Positions 47,631-59,578 of a stretch of DNA of 64,000 nucleotides are shown piece after piece. Location of the stretch: contig NC_089981.1 in NCBI RefSeq assembly GCF_036417845.1, positions 4,605,501 through 4,669,500 of the forward strand. Reading direction: 5' to 3'. The number at the start of each line of letters is the position of its first letter. Position 1 is the first letter of the stretch. A program made the translations under genes and the position numbers. Origin of the DNA: Apteryx mantelli. Taxonomy: Eukaryota > Chordata > Aves > Apterygiformes > Apterygidae. The notes beneath the pieces were generated by a model, which saw only the letters and a program-made list of their open reading frames with translations, ran no database searches and had not been told where the DNA came from.

Positions 47631-49305
47631 GAACTTTAATAATAAAATAATTGAAATTTGACAGTATACATAATCCAGCCCAATTTGTTCTCTCTCCTGC
47701 CACCTCTCTCAGGTTATTAGGCAGAGCAGAGGGGTTGCCTTGGGCAGCAGATTAGTAATGGCAGCAAGATTGCCAAGACTCCAGCAGAGCAGAATCCCAG
47801 AAAATTTCAGTGGGGCATAAATGGAGGTGGTCACTGAAGGAGTGGGGCAGGGAAGGAAGAACAGCCCCCTCCCCAAACTGGCAATTGTGTCCTTGTTTTC
47901 TTCTGTATCCTTAGCAGCGGGTAGTGAATTCCAGCTCTTCAAGGCTGTCCCTGCACAACTCTGTGGCCTCCTTTTGGGTTTGGCAACAAAATTCAACTGC
48001 CAAGAAGCCTGTCAGCCAACCCTTCAAGTCTGCCAGTGCAACTCTTATCCTAAACCCTACCCGACAAGCACGCCATAGTTCCATTAAGGATCCCAAATCC
48101 TATTTTCCACTGCCATGTTCCCTACGAGATCAAAGATCAAGAATACCTCCAGCCCACCTCCGCCATATGTGTCAACTCACAGACCCAAGTGAGGGCTGCT
48201 ACCTACAGACTTGGAAATAGAGAGTTCAGTCCCCTGTCCTGCAAAGACCTTTGGCATCCCAAATGGTTTTCACACAATGTCATACCATGCAGACATACCA
48301 CTTCCCCCACCTGTGATCATGAGCTCTAACCTTATTGTAGTGCAATGCCTTTCAAACTGAAGAACTCAGCACTGAGGATAAGCTGGCTGCTGTTGCAAGG
48401 CCATGGCTGAAGAAGGTAGAGTCCGGGGGGTGGGGGAACCTGGATGTGTTGGTGGCCGCACAGGCTACAGCCAACACGGAGGGGGTCTGTGAAGTAAGTG
48501 CCAAGGTCTGGCTGAACTCCTGGAGCAAGGGACTCAGCTGAGGAAGACTCCAGGGGCTGTTTGGGGAAAGAATGGTCCCGCTGTGGTGGCCTGGTTAGGT
48601 TGTGCGTGAGGACGCTGACTCTGGATGGAGGGAAGGCAAAGGAAGGGAGGAGAGGACTAAAAGGAGACATGGCTCAGCCTAGCAGGAGGAGAAGAAATGA
48701 GTAATTGGAGCAAGTGACAGAAGCAAGCGTGAGAAGCGCAGTTCAGGGCATTACCTAGATAAGCTCAAACAGCTGGAAGTCCACACTGGCACTCAACCTA
48801 GCCTCCACAGATAACGACACAGACTGTGAATGCTCATAATGGCAGAACTGAGCTGAGGCCAGGGTTTACCTTGTTTCAAGCAATGACAGGCTGTGAGGCG
48901 ATCAGAAATTGCAAAAAAGTCATTTGCGCATCCTCTGCAGACATGTCCCTCGTTTGTAGCTGGCTAACTCTGCTCCTAAATTCACTGTTTCCACCATTCT
49001 TTTATTTCTCCCTGAAGTCCAGCTGAGCCCCTTCACTTTTGGGCCATAGCCACCTGCTGCTATTTCAGTCTGCCCTCACCCCCATGCATATCTGAAGACC
49101 TCTTTCCCAAAAGCTGTTCCTGTGAGGTAATTACACACTCAGTTATTTCCAACTGATAAACCTCGTGTGCTTAGAGGTGCATGCGATGGACACACATGCA
49201 GAATTCCCACTACCTTAATAGCCCCGGTATTCCTCCACGCATCCCACAGTGCCTCCATCTTCCCACAGGTCCCCTTCCCGCTTCCAGCACAACATCTCCC
49301 AAGGA

Positions 49306-49326
49306 AAAATAAATAAATAAATAAAT
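49306..49326. repeat. (AAAT)n microsatellite
   Basis: About five AAAT units in perfect tandem; short microsatellite. Confidence 0.85.
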
Positions 49327-51314
49327 CATCTCTGTAAGTGCTCCTATTCCCATGTTTTTAGCACTTCCTTTTAAACCAACTGCCCAGCTAGTCAGCTGGT
49401 ATAGTTTGACTTTGAGCCATCCTTACATTTGAGGTGGAGAAGCACTTCCAGTTTCCAAAGCATTTTTCATACCTACTTTCTTGTCCAATTTCATTTAATT
49501 TAAAACACACTCTATTATTACATATTATATGACTGCACCACAATGTCTATGATATACATTCTGAAATATCTAATAATTTCTTTGTTGAAGTTAAGTGATA
49601 CAAAACGATCAAAAGGAAGCTTTTTGATTTTTCTCAATTGAAATTTAGCATAATTGACCCAGAAGACATTTCAATGTTTCAACATTGCTCTCTCATGCAA
49701 AAGGAAGATTAGAGAAGTAGGAATTCACCATTGAAGAGAAACACTATTTGTCCAAAGATGGGAGATCTTTGGAGAGCAGCCTCCACCAGGAATATCAATG
49801 ACTCCCCCACTGCTTCTGACCTTCCTTCTCTTTCTGCAGGTGTGGGAGTGAGGGCAAATTTAAGATAGCATTTAAAATACCAGCAGGAAATGAGTGGCAA
49901 TGGAAAATGTCCCACGTCCCTGTAAGATGAGTTTGCAAGAGAGAGATGATGAATTATCTTCTTGAATGGCCTGTCTCCTTCCTTTACTACAAAGGCAGCT
50001 TAGACAACTAGATTAGATTTAGTCACCTAACTTTTAAATAGCTTAACTGCAGGGAGATGAATCCCATCTGCTGTATAGACATGTGGCATGTGCTCAAGAT
50101 CCATGATGGGTCTGGATCTACTGCACAGCTCTGTCCAGGAGATGCATTTCACATTCTCTGAAATATCACACTGAGCTGCACCCTGTGCTGTTCGGACTGT
50201 CTTTATGTGCACAGTAAACTATGCACATCCCGAAATCTGGGATGCATGGAGCCTAATCAACATGACATGGAGAAAGCATGTGTGAAATTGCACGTGCATG
50301 TGTAAAAAAAAAAAACCCTTCCCCGGAAATCCACCAGCCTTACCCTCCCAAGCCTGCAGTTCTGCGCCATGCCATCACACCATATTTCCATACCACAGCA
50401 ATGCAGGAGGCCAGGCTCCATGATTACTCTTTCAAATGCTCATGGGTGTGAAACACTTGGGGAAAACATACAGGAAGACTTCCTTACTGAGCTTTAGCTG
50501 TATGCAAGTGACCTATTTAAAGCTAATCAGGCTTCCTCTGTGTTCATCAGAGAGAAAGAAGTTAGCATCTTCACAGAGCGCTTCTTCCTTAGGACAAGTT
50601 GAATCATCTCCAGGAACTGCCTGTCTCTCTCCATTGAGTCCAGAGGGGGTTTAGATGACTAGATTAGATTCAGACAAAGCTTTTACGTGCTTCCTGGTAG
50701 ATGACATGAGCGTTTTCACCCACAATCCTCCCTAATTTCTCCCTTTTATCTCTACCGAGAGATCTCCAACCACCCAGGCACCAGCATGAGGTCCTTCAGT
50801 AGGATGCCTGAATTTAGGCGAGATGAACTGAATCCTAAGAGTCACTTACTCTAACACAAACAGATAATGCAACTCCCTGTATTTCTCTTGTTGGCAGATG
50901 TTGAACTTTTGACGTTATTTGGTGACATAATTAATACGTTCATAATGGATAATTTGCTGAAGGAGCACAGTAACTTAGTTCCTGCAAGGTGGAAGTTTCA
51001 CAGTTATTCAATTCACCTCACAGAAGAAAATCCTCTTGTCTTCCCTTTACTCTGCTTCCCCAAATACTTGTGCTGCCTCCCCAGCTATAATACTGGATTG
51101 TGTCACTTCCTCCTTTACCTATGGATGTCCCCTTGTATGACTTTTCATAATTAACTTGTGCAGGAGAATTATGACAATTTTCAGAAAAGTTTTTTAAAAT
51201 ATAGCGCCCTACTATGGCTAAAGAAAATCCAACAAATAAAATAGCCATCTTCAACTTACCGGAAAACATCAGCACCAGTGAATACACATTTATACACACT
51301 GAGGTTTGTGCCTT

Positions 51315-51327
51315 CGCCATCTGGTGG
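51315..51327 (-). promoter_or_regulatory. Candidate CTCF site
   Basis: On the minus strand CCACCAGATGGCG fits the CTCF core CCASYAGRKGGCR at every position. It faces the plus-strand candidates at 4836 and 44,262, the convergent arrangement seen at loop anchors, but chance matches are expected. Confidence 0.25.
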
Positions 51328-53619
51328 CAAAGCACGATCATAGCATGTCCACAGAGCTGAGAAAGTTTTTGGACCCTATCTATTTGTTTGAAAATGAGAA
51401 TTTGAAATAAGTAAGATTGTTGAGAAAGTTTCCGTTTTCCAACGTTTGTTGATAATACCATCAGTTATATATAGACATCATTTGGAGATCTTCTATTTTG
51501 TAAATAGGTGATACTTATTGTTTACTGCTGCTACTTGTTTTAATGTATTATCTTGTATTATATTGTACTGACCAACATTGCATCATATCTGAGCGTTGTG
51601 GCACAAAAATATGCGACGTGCTCTTTTCAGATAGTTGACTATGCATCTAGTCATAGGCTTGAGCAAAAGGCTGTCCCGGCTTATTCCAGTCATAGGTGGG
51701 CACATTGATTTATCTTACCCAAATTTAAACCTCTGCAGAAGATTTGAGTTCATCTGACGTTGTCAATCTAATCTTGCTTTAAGGTTAAAAAAAAAAAAAG
51801 GGGGGCACTTCTTGGGCACTGTTCATCTTTTCTTAGAAGAGACGTCTTCATAGCCTGGGATCCATGAATCTTCTTTGTAAACTATGAAGAACACGAGATG
51901 AACAGCTTAGGTGAAGGCGATTACTTCTGAGATCATATCTCTTACATCATAGAGAGCCAAAGCGCAGACAGCAAAAACCTCACATCTTGTCCTTCCAACT
52001 GAGGAATCCAAGTCACTGAGTGTAATTATAACCCGGTTACTTTCTCATGTATCCTGAAATATTGGAGCTGAGAAAGATATCTGAGCCATATTACATACTA
52101 AGATCAAATTAAAAAAAAAGTACTTCTCTTCTTTTTTCTAACTCTTACATTGTGTAGGAGGGAATTTACTAGTTGCACTGGTTAGTATGAAATTTGCGTT
52201 TTCCTGGCCTTAGAAATTAGTAGCTGAAAGATCTATTTCCCATCTCTAGTTTCTTTGCTATGAAGGATGGCCATTCATTTTCTTACACCCACTGCTTAAT
52301 CCTGCCTGCTACAACACTGGATTTCAACACAGGTGGACTTGCTTGCTTTCTCAACTGGGAAGTAACATCTGTGTTCACTTTGGAAGTTCTTGTATGATCC
52401 AGGCATAAGTTGCTATGTAATTGCTTGCAGGTCGTCTTCTTTTTTTTTTCCCCCAATAAGGACTGGATTATTTACCAGATTTGCTTATAGACCCTTGATC
52501 TCCAGATGTCCATACACACATATAGAAGCTCCATCGTTAACCAGATAGATAAAAGCCTGTTCAGATCTCCTTCTTTTTCAGAGTGCTGGGTATTACCAAG
52601 AGTGGAATAAATCCAAATCTTCTCAACATTTTGGAAAGAGACCATCTCTGTTATACAAAACAGAAATAACAGAGATAAAGTCTGTTTCTATTTAAAAGTA
52701 GACTTAAATTTAGCAAAACATCATTTCAGGACAATGTGGAACTAGAAGGTTACAGTCTAGGAATCCTAGAATAGCCTCATTTTCACACGTGTTCTTTGTG
52801 GCTTGTATGTCCAATTTATTGATAGAATTGATACAGCAGCAGCAGACTGTAGTGATGTATTGTTCCGTGCAAATAAATTGCAGTTACTTACCTTTGGTTT
52901 AATAAAGACATGATAAGTGAAAAAGAATATGAATTTAACTCTTTTCATAGTCCTGGAGTTTAAGTGCAGTTGACATCTACTCTGGAATATCATTGTAATC
53001 CCATGCAGACAAATGCATTTGAAACCTTAATTTCCCCAAAGATGCTGACCATCCATTTCTGTCTTCACAGGTAACTTTGTATATGCTGCACACCTTCAAA
53101 AGTCAGCTCAGGAATTCATACGTCCATGTACCTACTAGTCAGACAGTCAGTTTGTTATGAGTGTGAATGGAGCTTGGTTTGGTGCAGGAACGAGCAGAAT
53201 TAATCAAAGAGTGTTTTCTATCAGACATTTGTCTAGTAGAATGCCATCAAAGTTGACTGGAAACAGTTGGAATCCAAGCAGTGGACTTTAATATCCTTTT
53301 CTGAATTAAAAAAATATTAGTATCACAGTTATAAATATGGCAGTGAAGGAATAGTTGGTTTATTTGTAATAAATCTGGAGTAGCTCTACATGCATATGGC
53401 TGCTTATGGAATTCATCTCACCTAGAGATATACCTTTAAGCATGCCTTCGTTTCTGTCTTCCATCTTAGTTTCTTCTCAATAGGGAGGGGGAGGAAAAAA
53501 AAAGTAACAGGTGTTTTTACAGAATGGTTCATGTGAGTATCTTAGACATCTGCTACATGATGAGATGAGTTATGCCATAGAAGTGCCCATTTTTTCCTTC
53601 CTTTTCCCTATTCAGGATG

Positions 53620-54115
53620 TGTAGAATGATAAGTTCAGGAGGCTGCAGCCAGGGCCTGTCCCTCTGGCCCTGAGCCAGGTGGGCAGAGAAGACCTGGAGA
53701 TGGTAGCCGAGTTCAACCAAGAGTCCAGATGACCAGGAGAGTTCCTGGTGATGAAGCAGGTATGAGGTCAAGCTGAGAAGTCAGCCTGCGGGTCAGAGTC
53801 AGGATCAGGCCTGGTGAGGGTAACCAGGGACAGAGAGAGTCCAGTGCCTACTGGGCAGGCCCAAAGTGACAAGATAGGTCCAGGGTCAAGCTAGGAAGTC
53901 AGTCCACAGGGCAGGGTCCAGAGCAATGGAGTCTGCACGCTGAGCTGAGCTGAGCTGAGCTGGAGATCAGTGCTCCTCTAGGGTAGTTCAGACAGAAACT
54001 GAAGGCCCAGGGTTGAGCTTGAATGGGGCTCCTGGGCCCATGGGCAGGAGGTGCAAGTGGCTGCCTCAGGCGAGGATGATCAGGCCCATTAAGGCCTATT
54101 AGTGCCCTCAGACCC
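53620..54115. repeat. GC-rich repetitive tract with ~117-bp duplicated units
   Basis: GC-rich island in AT-rich surroundings. AGGTATGAGGTCAAGCTGAG (53,759) and AGGTCCAGGGTCAAGCTAGG (53,876) start two related units about 117 bp apart, both continuing AAGTCAG, GGGTCAGAGTC or GGGCAGGGTCC. A (TGAGC)n run sits at 53,941-53,961. Such GGTC/CAAG-rich repeats are common in interspersed elements of reptiles, but I cannot name this one. Confidence 0.45.
53941..53961. repeat. (TGAGC)n simple repeat
   Basis: Four perfect TGAGC units in tandem inside the GC-rich tract. Confidence 0.85.
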
Positions 54116-56742
54116 TGGAAACAGTAGTAATTGAAATGCTCACTAGCATATGTAATTTTGATTTAAGAATTCAAAGAACTGGGAAACCAAAACAAAGAAC
54201 GATAAATAACCCAGACAAGCAATACCTGTTGATCCACTTTTAACCCAGCTATCTCCTGAACACCATGGCTTTCATGTAGTCTAGATGAGAACTCCGGAAG
54301 CCATTGCATTGCCAGTCTAATCCAGTCTGGAACAGGACTCAGTCCAATGCAAATACATTCAGACCTCATGGTGCAGCCCAAAGAGACGAGCTTCCCTCAC
54401 TCATCATCTTACACATGGCACTGCACATTCATTGTCCCGGGAGTCGCCCCCACTCCACAACACGAGCAGCCACTGTAAGCACAGTCTAACCAAGGCTGCG
54501 TTACCTGGGACATTTCTGCCTGCCTAAGCCCCACTGATGACTTTCCCTGCTAGGGACAGTCAGAGCAGATCACTCTTCAGCTGAGTAACCCAATTCAGCT
54601 CTCTGCTCTGAAGGCCAACAGTTTGTCGAACAACCTCTAAGCCCTCGAAGTAGCACAAGTAAGCTAGCTTTTCTGGCAGGTAGAGATGTCCTTAAACTCC
54701 TGCCAGAATCAGGGGAAGGGTCTTTGTTCGTATGTCTCAAAGGCTCCTCAGCTTCCCAGAACAGCTGTCTTCATCATCTTATCGTAAAGTAATTTCAATA
54801 AGTGTCCAGTGATATTGCAAGAACAGAGAGAGGTTAATGGCAAACTGTTTACTAAAGCATGATATCTATGTCAACATCTTCCAATAGACCATTATTTTTC
54901 TTTTCTTCAAAAGAGTTAGTTATTCAAGGACCTTAGAAGAAAATTATATGTGGGATTGGGTGCAAGTGCAAAGGCAGTGTTAAGGCAGAGGCACCAGAAC
55001 TCTAAGCAAATCACCAGCGATTACCTACTTGAAGAATTTTCTATCTGCATTTGAAGAAAAATCTACCCCGATGGATGGACACATAATCTGAGCCTGGATG
55101 GTCCACAGATGAACAGGTTATCACAGCAAAATATCTGCTCCACAGATGAGCAGGCTGCCTGAAACTAGATGGTCCATGAGCCAAAGAGGTTATCTAACAA
55201 AGGGCACGAGTCCAAGGGTAGATGTGTTATTAGAGACAACAGGAGTCTTCTGTGGAAAAACCAGCTAACTGTGTATCAGGACTGTGCATTTTAATGAGAG
55301 GAAGAATTATCAAGTTTGATCATAATTAATAACAGAGGTGGATTCACATTCAGATGGCATACTTCAACTCCACGGAGTTGCACTGCAGCTCTTCAGAGTC
55401 AGATAAGCAGAACTGATTCCTCTGATATCTTACACTGTACTGCTATTTACATGAATATGGTCTTATTATTATTAAAAGAATTTATATGAAAGTCTGCAGT
55501 CTAAAGCTTTGTTAATTGTGTTCAATTGATCTTATTCCTTACCCTTGAACTCTGGCTGATAAATCAGGTGCAAAAAAGCAAGGAAGATAGAGATGCCAAG
55601 GTGAGAAGAAAGAGAGGCAGTAACAGGAGCAGCGGTGAGTTTGAGGATGCTGAGGCTTTCTTTCCACCGTGCAATTACTGTGCAGCTATTTTGTGCTTCT
55701 TATTTCTTACCCTGTCCCTTAGTCTCATGGGCTAGGGAATTACTCATGCCAGGTGAAATTACTCTTCTTTTGCTATAGTCATCTGGAAGTTAATGATCTA
55801 AATCCAAGGTACTTGGGCTTTCTGGAGAGTTGATAGGGACAGGCATGACCAGGGTTCACTGAATTTGCTAGGATACTTATGTCATCAGTTTCACTAGTAA
55901 AAAGTAGTAAGGGCAGGGAATGAGACGGGCATGTCCTATAATCAATGACAACAAAGACACCCTTAGAGGATGATTCCTTCTGCTTATTACACTTATCTTA
56001 AGATGGGATGAATTGTCCTCTGAAGGTGATATTGCTTCCTTTGTCTATAGGGGGAGCCTAGAATAGATGTTGACTAGACCCCTAACCAAGGGTAGGGGAA
56101 ATTAATTCACAGAAAGATTCTTCATTACAGTGCACCTGCTGAGACTCCTAATTAAGGCCTGGTGTCTTGCAGGAGATCTAATTTACAGACATTAAACTGC
56201 ATCGAGAGTCCTAAATACACCAAGTACTTCAGTAACACCATTTTTCTGAAGAAAGAATTCTGAAGCGGCAAGCTGAGTGTTAGAATATCACATTTAGAAT
56301 ATCACATTTCATATTGAAGTTGTTTCTCAGCATGTCACTCCACTAATGTTTCACAACGCCCAGGCTGCAGGTCTGCTGCAACATATAGGGAAAAGAATGA
56401 GCTGTTGCTCTAAAGGCAGTACTGAATTGCATAGTTCTGCAAACTTCTCAGCAAATAACATTTATCTGGGCAGGTGGAGCAGGGAGGGGCTCTACTGCAA
56501 GTCTGAAGTCCTAAAGTTTTTCTATTTAGATAAATCTTCTGATTTGTTTCAGTAAGATGTCTTTGAAGTGAAGAAGGAAGCTACTCACTATTACAAAGGT
56601 ACGTGAAACGTTTGTAGCTTTTGAAGTAAGAGTTTATTTCTGGGATCAATATGGCATAAAATATCTCGCACCTTCATGCAAGGAAGGTAGGCCTATTTCT
56701 TCATTTTAGAGATGAAAAAGATCATTTTCAATCTGCAGATGG
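54116..56742. other. Intergenic DNA, no gene recognised
   Basis: No gene or clear element. A loose pair of phrases (CCACAGATGAACAGG near 55,100 and CCACAGATGAGCAGG near 55,140) suggests a small local duplication. Confidence 0.4.
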
Positions 56743-57020
56743 AATCATAGAATAATTTAGGTTGGGAAGGATTTCTGGAGGTCATCAAGTCCAACCTCCT
56801 CCTCAAAGCAGGTTCAGTCAGATCAGATTGCTCCGGCCCGATCCAGCTGAATTTTAAATGTCAGCACAGATGGAGATTCTACAAATTTGCACCTAATCCG
56901 GTGTTTGATCACTCACGTTGGGGCAGGAGAGGGAAATTTCCTCCTTCAGTTTCCCAAGTAGTCCATGGAAGAGAGCAACCTGTTGATAGCAAGCTCATTG
57001 AAGCCCTTTTCTGAAAATTA
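56743..57020 (-). mobile_element. CR1 LINE 3' end, antisense
   Basis: AATCATAGAATAATTTAGGTTGG at 56,743 is the reverse complement of the CR1 3' terminus with its ATTCTATGATT-type repeat. GGAGGTCATCAAGTCCAACC, CTCAAAGCAGG, GATGGAGATTCTACAA and GGTGTTTGATCACTC follow, as in CR1 copies of birds and crocodilians. The 3' end is present and the 5' side is cut off, the usual result of truncated reverse transcription. Diverged, so old. Confidence 0.85.
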
Positions 57021-58520
57021 GCTGGGCTAGTTGCTGTGCTTTAGGACAGAAAAGGTTGGGTAGGTTGGGGATAAACAACAGCCAGCTATGCAAAGATAAC
57101 TCAGTGTGTAAAGGCAGTCTGGTCTTTTGTGCATCTAAGCAGGGTAAGCATTCTGCTCACTTAAACTGTGTACCTAACCATTATAGGCTGGTTTTAATCC
57201 TGCTGTCTGCTTCTTGAAATGGGCAAGTACTTCTGAAGATTTGGCTCAAGGGGGGAATAAACTGGCTTGGTATCTACAGTATCTACTCTTGCCTTTCTGG
57301 ATGAAACAGGTCAGTAAGAGAATAGTTTTGTACCTATGCAATACCTTGAAGCCTATGCTAGAAACAGACCTCAGCAAGAATTGAAACCTCCATTCAGTCA
57401 CCCACATGATAAGAACTCCGCTTTGAGAGCGTCAGCCAGGTTACTGGTAACCTCCAATAGATTAACAATAATTTTTCATGTGAGGTGAAGCTGGTAGAAC
57501 CTTTACAGGGATGAGCGATTCCCTTTTTGTTCAGGATTCCTTCCCTTTTAGCATGAGATTTTTCACCCTCTAAATGGAAAGTATTTCATTTGGTGACTCT
57601 TCCCAATTTATTCCTGAGCAGAAAATGGCCACTTTTCCTTGACCACAGGGATGCAAGCAAATGAGAAATCCTTTCTCAGCCAAACCTGGAGGATCTTGTG
57701 GTATCTCCTCCTCTTTGGGAAGATGCAAAGCTGGGTTTTCCTCCTGCTGTTGCCATTTAGTGCTTGGCACCTTTCATTCAAGAGAGGAAACTCTTACTTT
57801 CTTCTGCCAGGATGTGGATTTGTTATTTGTATGTTTACAAGTTGCAGTCCCAAAGGTCAGGGTGGTGGAGGTCCATGTAATTAAGGCAGGTCTTAGCAAG
57901 TTGGCAGAGCTGCAGCCTAACCATTATATTCCTATTTCAGCAAGGCTGAACGGGGGCTGCTTTGCCCTGTTAATGGACTTTGTGGCCCATACTGAGCTGT
58001 AACTACCCTGCTACCAATGCCCGGGGGAGTTAGCTAAGAGGCAAAAAATGTATTGGTGATTGCAATACAGGAAGAATGATGTCTGAACTAGTGTCAAGAC
58101 CATGTATCTTCAGGAACAAGCGGGCCATTGCCCTTGGAGTGGGCCATTTGCATGATACTGTACACGCAACCGTGGCCACGAGTGAGGGGAGAAGAGTGCT
58201 CCATAGATGTCCTCAAGAAAAGCAGACTTTTTTCCTTAAAAAAGGGGAAAGAGGGCACACGAAAACCATTGTAGTGCCAGACTAGGAGTGGTGTTTCACA
58301 GTGCTGCTGTTGCCTTTTGAATAAATTATTTTATCTTTCTGTGCTTTCTTATCTCACCTGAAAAATAGGAACAGTACTCCCTTGTATCACAAGTCATTTC
58401 AATGCGTAATTAAAGAAGTCTAGTCAGAAGCTGTGATGAAAATGCTCTGTACTTCCTTGTGGCTACTGAGACAATCAATTGTGTGTTGCCAGTTTCCCAT
58501 CACTTCTAGGTGTTGAACCA
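57021..58520. other. Intergenic DNA, no gene recognised
   Basis: No gene recognised; overlapping open frames at 57,639-58,002 have no domain. CATCACTTCTAG ending at 58,509 is a likely acceptor for the OR pseudogene exon. Confidence 0.4.
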
Positions 58521-58557
58521 GTTTCTTGTCGGGAGATAACATGAGTGTGCTAGCAAC

Positions 58558-59578
58558 ATGCCTGAGAGGAATCACCGTGTGGCCATTGAGTTCATCCTCT
58601 CTGGACTAACAGAAAGCCAAGAGGTGAAGGTAACCCGCTTTTTTTAAGCACATTAATAGGGAATCTTGGAAGGATCATGTAGATGAAGGTTGATTCCCCT
58701 GGCTTCACACACTGTGTACCTTTCCCTCAGTAACTTGGCTTCTGTGGATTTCTGTTACTCCTCAGCTCTCTCCCCGAGGTTGCTGGTGAACTCTTCAGCA
58801 GTGAGGAGAGCCATTTCAGTCAGTGCCTGTGTGGCACAGCTATTCACTTGTCTCCTCATGGCTAGTGCTGTGTGTCTCCTGCTGGCAGTAATGGCATATG
58901 ACTGCATGTGGCTCTCTGTAACCCTCTGCTTTATGCAACTGTCATGTCCTCAAAAGCCTGTACACAGATGGTAATCATCTCCTGTTTCACTGGCTTTGTC
59001 CACGCACTTGTGCAAACTATCTCCACCTTCACATTCTCTTTCTGTGACTTTGGTATTATCGGTCATTATTTCTGTGACATCCCCCTAGGATCCAGCTTTC
59101 ATGCTCTGACACCTAGAGCAAAGAGACGGTACTTCACATTTTTGGTGTGTTTCGTGGCACCTTCACATCTCTGGCAATTCTCATCTCCTCCATCTACCTC
59201 ATCTCCACCACCCTGAGGATCCACTCCTCCAAGGGCAGATGCAAAGCCTTCTCTACCCGTGCTTCCCATCTGAGAGCTCTCTTCTTGTTTTATGGGAGCA
59301 CCGTTTTTATGTGCGGTAGCCCAACATCCAGCTACTCATTGGACTGAGATAAATGGGCCTCTCTGTTCTCTACAGTGGTGGCTCCAGTGCTGAATCTTAC
59401 CAGCTACAGCCTAAGGAATAAGGAGGTGAAGGATGCTCTGAGGAGACTTTTAGGTCATGTCAGAGAAACTTCAGCAGACTTGTTAGAAAGAGAACTTTGT
59501 TTGGGGAAAATTTATCAAAACCTTGGTACAAAGAGTAGGACTTCCAAGGAAGATTTGATCTCACCCTTCCAAGGGTGA
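58558..59578 (+). pseudogene. Odorant receptor pseudogene, OR5/8/9-like
   Basis: Nearly full-length class II OR with several lesions. N-terminus MPERNHRVAIEFILSGLTE. Most of TM1 is lost or scrambled (stop near 58,648). Then LSNLASVDFCYSS (TM2), Cys of TM3 and VMAYDC. The DRY triplet is broken: Arg is Cys and one base is missing at about 58,903-58,907. The next frame reads VALCNPLLYATVMS, TFSFCDFGIIGHYFCDIP, followed by a further one-base loss near 59,085. The third frame has a TAG at 59,114-59,116, then TFTSLAILIS, RCKAFSTRASH (TM6), TGA at 59,345, and [20 protein letters not shown]. The TGA and the Arg-to-Cys change fit CpG decay. Acceptor CTTCTAG at 58,509 is kept. Confidence 0.92.

Larger units (their letters stand above)
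43173..53615. other. Long gene-poor stretch
   Basis: About 10.4 kb with no recognised gene. It holds A runs at 45,272-45,289 and 47,613-47,630, an (AAAT)n run at 49,306-49,326, and CTCF-like words at 44,262-44,274 and 51,315-51,327. The frame 47,709-47,996 on minus contains a KSWNSLPA string that loosely recalls the end of LINE ORF2, too weak to call. The rest looks unremarkable. Confidence 0.4.

Noticed and set aside
47709-47996. KSWNSLPA string on minus that recalls a LINE ORF2 end
   Set aside because: Too short, with no CR1 text on either side; left as unassigned.
57661-58002. 113-codon Cys-rich plus-strand frame
   Set aside because: Overlaps another unrelated frame, no signal peptide or regular Cys spacing.
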